This document shows, piece by piece, positions 18,275-25,466 of a DNA stretch of 64,000 nucleotides. Under the pieces are notes generated by a model. That model saw nothing but the letters and a program-made list of their open reading frames with translations. It was not told the DNA's origin and did not search any database. Numbering within the stretch: the first letter of the stretch is position 1; every line of letters begins with the position of its first letter. Origin of the DNA: Marinococcus luteus (lineage in GTDB: Bacteria > Bacillota > Bacilli > Bacillales > Marinococcaceae); contig NZ_FNNC01000006.1 of NCBI RefSeq assembly GCF_900106595.1, positions 124,001-188,000 of the forward strand, given 5' to 3'. The translations under genes were made by a program, and so were the position numbers.

Positions 18275-18328
18275 TCTTCACTCAAAGAGGCTTCGCCTGC
18301 CTAAGCGGAGAACCTGAGCAGCCGGGGA

Positions 18329-18354
18329 GGGAGAGATGTTCTCTCCCTTTTTTT
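18329..18354 (+). terminator. terminator after tagD
   Basis: GGGAGAGA / TCTCTCCC perfect 8-bp stem, 3-base loop, seven T. Confidence 0.92.
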
Positions 18355-18501
18355 GTTGCCATCAAAATTAACAATGATTTACAAAAACTTAAACCTGTTT
18401 TGTAAGTTTGTCGTTTTTGTTAAGCTCTTTTTTGATAGAATGGAACAAGATGCGCTGCAAAGCATCCAAAATACGAACTTTTAAAAAATTGAGGGACGAT
18501 A

Positions 18502-19764
18502 ATGGCAAAAAAGAAATGGACGAAAAAATACAAAAAGAAATTTAAACGCTCCTGGAAAAATGCGAAAAAACGGGTAACGAAACGATGGAAAAAAATTAAA
18601 AGGCTGCGCAACGGCAAAAATTTCTATAAAGCGGTTCTATCGGTGCTGGGAAAGCTCCCTAAAAACGAAAACATTATTGTTTTTGAAAGCTTTTTCGGCA
18701 AACAGTACAGCTGTAACCCGCGTGCGATTTATGAACAAATGCAGCAGGATTATCCCAAGCTCCGGTTTTACTGGAGCATTGACCACCGGTACAAAGAGCT
18801 TTTTGATGAACGGGGCCTCAAGACAATCAAACGCTTTTCTTTCCGCTGGTTTATTGTTTTGATGCGTGCCAGGTACTGGGTGTTTAACAGCCGGCTGCCA
18901 AAATGGATTCCGAAGCCGGACAAAACGGTTTATATTCAAACGTGGCACGGCACCCCGCTCAAAAAACTCGCCAAAGATATGAATGAAGTGACTATGCCGG
19001 GTACTACGACAGAAAAATATAAAAGGAACTTCCTTTTTGAAGCCGGACGCTGGGACTATCTTGTAGCCCCGAATCCTTATTCCGCCCAGATTTTCCGGAG
19101 GGCGTTTGAATTCAGGCATAATCTGCTTGAAACCGGATATCCAAGAAATGACTATCTTCATCATTATTCGCATTCGGACGTCGAACAGATCAAGGAAAAT
19201 CTCGGCATTCCGGAAGGGAAAAAGGTCATCCTGTATGCTCCAACATGGCGGGACAATGAATACTATTTTATTGGGAAATACAAATTTACCCTTTCGATGG
19301 ATCTCGAGGAAATGCGCAGGCGCCTCGGAGACGAGTACGTACTGCTTCTGCGTCTGCATTACCTCGTGTCTGATCATCTGGATGTTACCGGGTACGAGGA
19401 TTTTGCGATTGATGCTTCTGCGTATGAAGACATCCGGGATCTTTACGTGGTCAGTGATGTGCTGATTACAGATTATTCTTCTGTGATGTTTGATTATGGC
19501 ATTTTAAAGCGCCCGATGATATTTTATACGTATGACATCGAGAGCTACCGGGATAAGCTGCGCGGCTTCTATTTTGACTTTGAGCAGGAAGCCCCGGGAC
19601 CGCTTGTGATGAATACCGAAGAAATCATTGAAGAAGTAGAAAACAGCAGCACCATTCGGGAACGTTACCATAAAGAGGTTGCCGATTTTGAAGAACAGTT
19701 CAATCAGTGGGAAGACGGCTATGCGGCCAAACGTGTGGTGGAAAAAGTGTTCAACGCAAATTAA
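18502..19764 (+). CDS. CDP-glycerol glycerophosphotransferase (TagB/TagF-like)
   Basis: A 420-residue peripheral membrane enzyme. Motifs: IQTWHGTPLKKLAKDM, APNPYSAQIF, GYPRNDYL, LYAPTWRDNEYY, LLRLHYLVSD and ITDYSSVMFDYGILKRPMIFY. The length is nearer to TagB, the primase adding the first glycerol phosphate, but TagF cannot be excluded. The first ~39 residues are almost entirely Lys/Arg with a few Trp, probably for membrane binding. It precedes tagG by 33 bp and probably shares its transcript. Confidence 0.85.
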   Translation: MAKKKWTKKYKKKFKRSWKNAKKRVTKRWKKIKRLRNGKNFYKAVLSVLGKLPKNENIIVFESFFGKQYSCNPRAIYEQMQQDYPKLRFYWSIDHRYKELFDERGLKTIKRFSFRWFIVLMRARYWVFNSRLPKWIPKPDKTVYIQTWHGTPLKKLAKDMNEVTMPGTTTEKYKRNFLFEAGRWDYLVAPNPYSAQIFRRAFEFRHNLLETGYPRNDYLHHYSHSDVEQIKENLGIPEGKKVILYAPTWRDNEYYFIGKYKFTLSMDLEEMRRRLGDEYVLLLRLHYLVSDHLDVTGYEDFAIDASAYEDIRDLYVVSDVLITDYSSVMFDYGILKRPMIFYTYDIESYRDKLRGFYFDFEQEAPGPLVMNTEEIIEEVENSSTIRERYHKEVADFEEQFNQWEDGYAAKRVVEKVFNAN

Positions 19765-19797
19765 TCAGTTGGGCAGAGGATAAAAGAGGGAAACAAT

Positions 19798-20607
19798 ATG
19801 AATGCAGTACGAACCGTGGCGAAAGAATTATGGACGAGCATTCCGCTGATCAACCGGCTGGCGGTGTATGAAACTAAAATTAAAAACAAAAGCAATTACC
19901 TTGGTTCCTTCTGGGAAATCATCAGTCCGCTTCTGTTTATCGCCATCTATTGGTTTGCTTTTGGCTACGGGATCCGCCAGCGGAGCGATGTGGATGGCAT
20001 TCCTTTTCTTACCTGGATGCTTGCGGGCATTATTTTGTGGTTTTTTATCCAGCCGGGAGTAACCAACGGATCAAAAGCTATTTTTTCTAAGATAAAAATG
20101 ATTTCCAAAATGAATTTTCCAACAAGCATCATTCCGGCCTATGTGGTGATCTCAAGACTCTTTCCACATTTGGCGCTGCTTGCGATTACGATTGTTTACA
20201 TGCAGTTTGCCGGACATCCGGTCAGCGTGTATTATCTTCAAATTCCGTATTTTCTTGTGGCAGCTATTCTGCTTGTGATCAGCGTGGTAATGATCACCTC
20301 CACGCTCACGGTGATTGTCCGGGATTTTCAAGTATTTATTCAATCTTCGATCCGGGTGTTTTTGTATTTAACCCCGATACTGTGGCCGATGGATAACCGG
20401 CTGCCTGACTGGCTGATTCCTGTGATGAAAATCAACCCGATGTACTACCTGGTGGAAGGATACAGGGCAAGCTTCTTTTACGGGGAATGGTACTTTATCA
20501 CAAATGCCAGCTACACCCTTTATTTCTGGGCATTGGTTTTTGTGCTTTTCAGTATTGGAGCCGTGCTGCACGTGCGCTTCCGCCGGCACTTTGTGGATTT
20601 TCTGTAA
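19798..20607 (+). CDS. tagG: teichoic acid ABC exporter, permease TagG
   Basis: A 269-residue ABC-2 type permease with about six membrane spans. The N-terminal KSNYLGSFWEIISPLLFIAIYWFAFG and the central TPILWPMDNRLPDWL and NPMYYLVEGYRASFF are typical of TagG/RfbD permeases. With TagH it flips lipid-linked teichoic acid to the outer membrane face. It lies 59 bp before tagH. Confidence 0.92.
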   Translation: MNAVRTVAKELWTSIPLINRLAVYETKIKNKSNYLGSFWEIISPLLFIAIYWFAFGYGIRQRSDVDGIPFLTWMLAGIILWFFIQPGVTNGSKAIFSKIKMISKMNFPTSIIPAYVVISRLFPHLALLAITIVYMQFAGHPVSVYYLQIPYFLVAAILLVISVVMITSTLTVIVRDFQVFIQSSIRVFLYLTPILWPMDNRLPDWLIPVMKINPMYYLVEGYRASFFYGEWYFITNASYTLYFWALVFVLFSIGAVLHVRFRRHFVDFL

Positions 20608-20666
20608 ACGGGCAGTACGGATAGTTTTATAAATCACACAATGAGGATAGAGACGGGGGAGAACAA

Positions 20667-21473
20667 ATGAAAAAATCCGTCGTAGTCAAAAATGTTTCAA
20701 AAAAATATAAGCTGTATGATACGCATGCCGAGCGGCTGAAGGACCTGCTTCTGCCAAAAAGCTACGGGGAAGAATTTTACGCTCTGCATAATGTTTCGTT
20801 TAAAGCAGACAAAGGGGATATCATTGGGCTCGTAGGTGTCAACGGTTCCGGAAAATCAACTCTTTCCAATATTATTTCCGGGACAATTCCGCCAACGAAG
20901 GGATCGGTAAAGACGAATGGGGAAGCTGCGATGATCTCTGTTTCCACCGGGCTGAACGGAAAGCTCTCCGGGCGGGAAAACATCGAGCTGAAATGCTTGA
21001 TGCTCGGATTTTCCAAGCGGAAAATCCGGGAGATGGAACCGGCTATTATCGAATTTTCCGAGCTTGAACAGTTCATTGACCAGCCGGTAAAATCGTATTC
21101 AAGCGGCATGAAGTCAAGACTTGGCTTCGCCATTTCGATCACTGTAAATCCGGATATTTTTATTGTAGACGAAGCTTTATCAGTGGGGGATAAAGCCTTT
21201 GCTCAAAAATGCCTGGATAAAATGCACGAATTCAAGCAGCGCGGGAAAACGATGTTTTTTGTCAGCCATTCGCTGACGCAGATGAAAGAATTCTGCAACA
21301 AAATACTGTGGCTTGAATTTGGAGAAATAAAAGCTGAAGGAGAAGCCTCCGAAATTTTAAAACAATACGAAGACTTCCTTAAAGAATACAATGCTTTTAC
21401 CCCGAAAGAGAAAAAAGCATTCCGGAACCGGGGCTTTGAAAAGCAGAGCGCTGTCCGGGCAGTAACGCAGTAA
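20667..21473 (+). CDS. tagH: teichoic acid ABC exporter, ATPase TagH (short form)
   Basis: A 268-residue ATPase. Walker A GVNGSGKST is at about 57-65, the signature YSSGMKSRLGFA at about 144, Walker B IFIVDEALSVGD at about 167, and the switch His in FVSHS. B. subtilis TagH is 527 residues with a C-terminal membrane and extracellular part; this protein stops soon after the nucleotide-binding domain. The reading frame is intact, and short forms exist in other Firmicutes, so this is a variant rather than damage. Confidence 0.92.
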   Translation: MKKSVVVKNVSKKYKLYDTHAERLKDLLLPKSYGEEFYALHNVSFKADKGDIIGLVGVNGSGKSTLSNIISGTIPPTKGSVKTNGEAAMISVSTGLNGKLSGRENIELKCLMLGFSKRKIREMEPAIIEFSELEQFIDQPVKSYSSGMKSRLGFAISITVNPDIFIVDEALSVGDKAFAQKCLDKMHEFKQRGKTMFFVSHSLTQMKEFCNKILWLEFGEIKAEGEASEILKQYEDFLKEYNAFTPKEKKAFRNRGFEKQSAVRAVTQ

Positions 21474-21502
21474 GCAGCATCCCGGGTGGTGCTGCTTTTT
21501 GC
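21473..21502 (+). terminator. terminator after tagH
   Basis: AGCAGCA / TGCTGCT stem with a 10-base loop followed by TTTTTG. It closes the teichoic acid block. Confidence 0.75.
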
Positions 21503-21566
21503 TTTTGGCTTAAAGCCTGGAGTGATATGATAAACACATCCGATTAAAGGGAATGGAGCCAATACA

Positions 21567-22154
21567 TTGCGGTTAACAGGAGAGCAGTTTGATTTGGAAT
21601 TGCTGCAGGAAAAACATACAGATTCACTGTTTGAAGTCGCTTCAGAACCGTCCAATTGGACATATATGACGAGAAAGATGCATAATAAACATGATATGAA
21701 GCTGATTGTCGAAGAAGCACTGAAGCTGCATCAGCAGGGAGATACGATGCCTTTTATTGTGAAACGTAAGAGGGACGGGGCAATTGTTGGATCGACCAGG
21801 CTTTATGATATTTCCCCGCGGCGGAAAACGGCAGAGATTGGATCGACGTATTACAGTGAAAGTGTGCGCTCTACCGGCGTAAATACGGAATGCAAATATT
21901 TACTTCTCACATATGCGTTTGAAACCCTGGGGGTTGTTCGTGTACAGTTTAAAACAGATGAACAGAACAAAGCCGCCAGAAAAGCCATTCAAAAACTGGG
22001 CGCCTTCGAAGAAGGTATTCTGCGTAATGAGCGCAAACTGCCGGATGGACGTGTGCGCAATGCGGCTGTTTACAGCATTATAAAAGAGGAATGGCCGGAG
22101 GTAAAAGCGAAATTAACGGAAAGAATTGAATTCAAGAAAAAGGGGCACGAATAA
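21567..22154 (+). CDS. GNAT N-acetyltransferase (RimJ/RimL type)
   Basis: A 195-residue protein with a TTG start 9 bp after GGAG. GSTRLYDISPRRKTAEIGSTYY and NKAARKAIQKLGAFEEGILR are the family's core strands and acetyl-CoA loop. It ends one base before the UPF0158 start, so the two are translationally coupled. The acceptor is unknown. Confidence 0.8.
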   Translation: MRLTGEQFDLELLQEKHTDSLFEVASEPSNWTYMTRKMHNKHDMKLIVEEALKLHQQGDTMPFIVKRKRDGAIVGSTRLYDISPRRKTAEIGSTYYSESVRSTGVNTECKYLLLTYAFETLGVVRVQFKTDEQNKAARKAIQKLGAFEEGILRNERKLPDGRVRNAAVYSIIKEEWPEVKAKLTERIEFKKKGHE

Positions 22155-22155
22155 T

Positions 22156-22587
22156 ATGGCATTGATGGATGATTTAGTAGAAGCATATCTGCAGCAGTTT
22201 GATGAGTTTATGTTCGTTTTGGATAAAAAGCTCGGGCTCGTATTTGTAGAAACAGTATCAGAAGATACGCCGCTTTCCTGGAGTTCGGAGGAAAGTGCGA
22301 ATCTGGTGGCTATCCCGACGATTACAAAAGCGGAAAGTACACGGCTGATGCAGGACTTTGCCTCGAAGCAGCCGGAGAATAAAGAGCAGTCCCTGCAAAA
22401 AGCATTGGAAGAAGAGGACCGCTTTTTATCTTTCGAAAAACAGGTGGAAGAATTCGGACTCGAAAATGAATGGGAGCAGTTCGAACGGGACAATGCCAAA
22501 AAATACGTGCAGGATTGGCTGCAGTTGCTTCAGCTAGATTACAACGAACTGAATGAAAAGCACGCAATCCATGCAGCAGATGAGTAA
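22156..22587 (+). CDS. UPF0158-family protein
   Basis: A 143-residue acidic, helical cytosolic protein. LVAIPTITKAESTRLMQDFA, LQKALEEEDRFLSFEKQVEE and NAKKYVQDWLQLL follow the UPF0158 pattern. No enzymatic function is known for the family. ATG 22156 follows AGGGG, 1 bp after the GNAT stop, and the esterase gene follows 14 bp later, so all three are probably one operon. Confidence 0.65.
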   Translation: MALMDDLVEAYLQQFDEFMFVLDKKLGLVFVETVSEDTPLSWSSEESANLVAIPTITKAESTRLMQDFASKQPENKEQSLQKALEEEDRFLSFEKQVEEFGLENEWEQFERDNAKKYVQDWLQLLQLDYNELNEKHAIHAADE

Positions 22588-22601
22588 GCGGGGCAGATAA
22601 T

Positions 22602-23537
22602 ATGGCTGTGCACGAAGAATTGCAGGCAATTTTAGAAGAGCAGGAAAGTATGATGCAGATGCACGAGCTGACGCCGGTCGAGGCCCGTGGCCAATTTAAT
22701 GACAGTATTGACGTTATTACATCACACGTCAACGTCGATGAAGCCGGCGGGATTCGGGACGTAATGACTACCGGGGAATACGGGGAAATACCGCTCCGGA
22801 TTTATTATCCGGATACCGAGATGGACCGCTACCCGACCATTGTCTATTATCACGGCGGCGGATTTGTGATTGGAAATATTGGGACCCACGATCACATCTG
22901 CCGCGCCATTGCCAAAGAGTCGGATTGCGCAGTGGTGAGCGTGGATTACCGGCTTGCACCGGAGCATCCGTTTCCAGCAGCGCCCAAGGATGCATACAAT
23001 GCGCTGCTATGGCTGGTGGAAAATGCGGAGCCGCATCAGCTGGACACGGAAAGGACCGCTCTGGCCGGAGACAGTGCCGGTGGCAACTTGGCAGCTGTGA
23101 CCGCTATACGTGCGCTGAAAGAAAACGGCCCAAAGGTGGCCTCACTGCTGCTTTTTTATCCAAGTGTCAGCGGAGAGCACGATTTTCCTTCGGTTGATAT
23201 GTTTGCTGGAGGATACGGTCTGCCGCTCCGGGACCTGGAATGGTTTATGGAACAGTATGCTGATGGAGAAGATGAGGAGAATCCATATCTCGCTCCGCTT
23301 GCCTTTGAACGCCTTGGTGAACTTCCGCCTACTCATATCGTTACTGCTGAAAACGACGTGCTTCGGGACGAAGGGGAGGCATTCGCCAAAGCTATTGATC
23401 AGGACGGCGGACAGGTAAGCCTACGCCGGGCAGAAGGTATGATTCACGGTTTTCTGCATTGGACCAGAGCGTTTCCAGAGGTTGATGAAGAGCTTCTCGC
23501 TGCGTTAGAACCGGTTAAAGACGTGCTGGCGGAATAA
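22602..23537 (+). CDS. alpha/beta hydrolase of the hormone-sensitive lipase type
   Basis: A 311-residue esterase. YHGGGFVIGN is the HGGG oxyanion motif, SVDYRLAPEHPFPAAPKDA is the HSL-family segment, GDSAGGNLA holds the nucleophile, and END/MIHGF supply the acid and base. No secretion signal. It is last in the GNAT-UPF0158-esterase run and is followed by a terminator. Short-chain acyl ester hydrolysis is expected. Confidence 0.88.
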   Translation: MAVHEELQAILEEQESMMQMHELTPVEARGQFNDSIDVITSHVNVDEAGGIRDVMTTGEYGEIPLRIYYPDTEMDRYPTIVYYHGGGFVIGNIGTHDHICRAIAKESDCAVVSVDYRLAPEHPFPAAPKDAYNALLWLVENAEPHQLDTERTALAGDSAGGNLAAVTAIRALKENGPKVASLLLFYPSVSGEHDFPSVDMFAGGYGLPLRDLEWFMEQYADGEDEENPYLAPLAFERLGELPPTHIVTAENDVLRDEGEAFAKAIDQDGGQVSLRRAEGMIHGFLHWTRAFPEVDEELLAALEPVKDVLAE

Positions 23538-23556
23538 ATGAAAATAAAAAGAGATG

Positions 23557-23588
23557 CCTCCTGTATAAAAGTATACAGGGGGATTTTT
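23557..23588 (+). terminator. terminator after HSL-type esterase
   Basis: An 11-bp stem (CCTCCTGTATA / TATACAGGGGG with one G-T) and a 4-base loop, then ATTTTT. Its T-tract is also the left end of the long palindrome that follows. Confidence 0.8.
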
Positions 23589-23626
23589 GTATTATATGTA
23601 AATTGAATTTACATATAATACAAAAA
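23584..23626. repeat. 43-bp perfect AT-rich palindrome
   Basis: Two 21-bp arms, 23584-23604 and 23606-23626, are exact inverse complements around a single G at 23605. The arm begins TTTTTGTATTATATG. It may act as a bidirectional terminator, an operator for the gene that follows, or a remnant of a small mobile element. Only the symmetry is certain. Confidence 0.9.
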
Positions 23627-23704
23627 AGCATTGTTATTTCACAAATTATCGCCTAAGATAATAGTAGGGAATAGGTATATGTACTTAAACAAGGAAGAAT
23701 TTGT

Positions 23705-24241
23705 GTGTCGAAAAAATTGTTGGTGAGTCTATTCAGCGCAGGGGTAATTTCATTGGGGATCACTGCACCTGTGTGAGCGGACGATGAAAACTGTTCGGAC
23801 TTTAGTGACGGGGAAGAAGTTTTGGCCTTTTGGGAAGATAATAATTACGGGCCAGACAACGATAACTTACCATGTGAAAATTTGACGGAAGGCATGGAAA
23901 GTGAATTTGACGCCGCAGTCTCAAACAACGGTGAACCAACAGAATCTACAGATAACAGTTCCTCCGCTGACACTTCAGAAGATACGGCTTCTACTACGGA
24001 AGAAGGCGTGACAGAAGAAGAATCCTATTCCTCCGACGAAGGCACTACAGAAGAAACGACTACAGAAGAAGAAGCTGCTTCCACAGAAGCTTCTGATGAA
24101 AATATGACTGAAGAATCTGCAGAAGAAGGCGGCGAAATGCCGGAAACATCTACAAATCAACCAGCCTGGGCTTTAGCGGGAACAGCAGTAGCCGGACTGG
24201 GAGCTCTTTTACTTGTACGCAGACGGGCAGCGTCTCACTAA
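23705..24241 (+). pseudogene. Excalibur-domain surface protein with in-frame stop in the signal peptide
   Basis: Reading from GTG 23705 (AGGAAG 7 bp upstream) gives MSKKLLVSLFSAGVISLG then ITAPV, a stop codon TGA at 23774-23776, and ADDENCSDFSDGEEVL onward in the same frame. The stop sits at the signal peptidase site (V-x-A). Then come an Excalibur calcium-binding domain (CSDF...DNDNLPCENL), a ~85-residue Glu/Thr/Ser-rich spacer, and a C-terminal MPETS, hydrophobic span and RRR tail, like a sortase sorting signal. Total 178 codons. Without the stop it would be a wall-anchored protein. It may be a pseudogene, a sequencing error or a recoded stop. A possible TTG start at 23822 has no ribosome site. 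Confidence 0.75.
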
Positions 24242-24265
24242 TAAATATTCACATATCCTGTTCCC

Positions 24266-24301
24266 TGACCGCTGTGCTCTTAGATACAGCGGTCATTTTA
24301 T
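24266..24301 (+). terminator. terminator after Excalibur gene
   Basis: TGACCGCTGT / ACAGCGGTCA perfect 10-bp stem followed by TTTTATT. Confidence 0.85.
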
Positions 24302-24358
24302 TACGTGTTTCATTTAAAGGAGTAAAAGGTATGAGGAATATAGGAGAGGAGGCTCATA

Positions 24359-25294
24359 ATGAAAGCAATTGTCATTGAACAATACGGAAGTGCTGAACAA
24401 CTTGTGGAAAAAGAAATGGAAGCGGAAACACCCGGGGACAGACAGGTGCTCGTGGATGTGTACGCTACTTCCATCAACCCGCTTGACTGGAAACTGCGGG
24501 AAGGGTACATGAAAGATGACATCCCTTTCGAATTTCCTATCATTTTGGGATGGGATGTAGCAGGCGTCGTCCGCACAGCAGGAAAAGATGTCACTGCCTT
24601 CGGGCCAGGAGACAGAGTGTTTGCGCGGCCGAAATTAACGGGACGCGGTACTTATGCAGAACAGACATTAGTGGATGAAAACCTGTTAGTAGCCATTCCT
24701 GAGCCTATGTCCTATGAAGAGGCAGCCGGGATTCCGCTCGCCGGGATGACCGCCCAGCAGTGCCTGCTCGAATTTGGAGAAATCACTGAAGGCAGCAAAG
24801 TGCTTATTCAGGGTGGATCCGGCGGCGTCGGCCATTTTGCGATACAGGTAGCTAAAGATGTGGGAGCCTACGTAGCGGCTACAGCAAGCGGCAGAAATCA
24901 GGAATTTTTGAAGCAGATGGGCGCCGATGTGGCGATCAATTATGAAGAAGAGAATGTAGTGGATATACTTTCAGACTATGATATGGTATTAGATACAGTG
25001 GGAGAAAGTGTCCATGAGGAAAGCTTCCGCGTGCTACGCACCGGTGGAAGATTTGCTTCGGTTGCTGCCCCGCCTTCTCAGGAAAAAGCAGAAGAAGCCG
25101 GTATTACTGCCGGATTTGTATGGCTGCAGGAAGAAGGCGAAAAGCTCCGGCGTTTAACATCACTGTATAATAAAGGTGCATTGCGTGTGGAAATTAACAG
25201 CAAGCACAAATTTTCAGAAAAAGGTCTTCGGGCAGCACATAAAGAGAGCGAAGAAGGACGTGCCCGTGGTAAAATAGTCATTAAGGTCCGCTAG
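24359..25294 (+). CDS. zinc-independent quinone-oxidoreductase-type MDR enzyme
   Basis: A 311-residue NADPH-dependent reductase. The N-terminal GroES-like fold carries SINPLDWKLREGY and GWDVAGVV, and IQGGSGGVGHFAIQVAK is the Rossmann cofactor loop. The zinc-ligand cysteines of alcohol dehydrogenases are missing, as is normal for this branch. Likely reduces quinones or enones. AGGAGAGGA lies just before the ATG. Confidence 0.85.
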   Translation: MKAIVIEQYGSAEQLVEKEMEAETPGDRQVLVDVYATSINPLDWKLREGYMKDDIPFEFPIILGWDVAGVVRTAGKDVTAFGPGDRVFARPKLTGRGTYAEQTLVDENLLVAIPEPMSYEEAAGIPLAGMTAQQCLLEFGEITEGSKVLIQGGSGGVGHFAIQVAKDVGAYVAATASGRNQEFLKQMGADVAINYEEENVVDILSDYDMVLDTVGESVHEESFRVLRTGGRFASVAAPPSQEKAEEAGITAGFVWLQEEGEKLRRLTSLYNKGALRVEINSKHKFSEKGLRAAHKESEEGRARGKIVIKVR

Positions 25295-25303
25295 AGATCT
25301 AAT

Positions 25304-25341
25304 GAGGCGTTTCTGTTTCCTGCGGGAAACGGAACGGCCTC
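25304..25341. repeat. hairpin after MDR gene, no T-tract
   Basis: GAGGCGTTTCTGTTTCC pairs with GGAAACGGAACGGCCTC apart from two mismatches and a wobble. There is no T-run, so it is probably a transcript-stabilising or Rho-linked structure. Confidence 0.4.
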
Positions 25342-25466
25342 TACATAACAGGGGGATAGCAGAGAAAAAATAGGACTTTAATAAAGAAAAAATTTTCCTG
25401 CTATTGAAATATTAGTGCATAATATAGATAAAAGCTTAGGAATCATTGACAGACAGGGGCGATTCG

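Noticed and set aside
23822-24241. independent gene starting at TTG 23822
   Set aside because: It would begin in the middle of the Excalibur domain and has no ribosome site; reading through the upstream stop gives a complete secreted protein.
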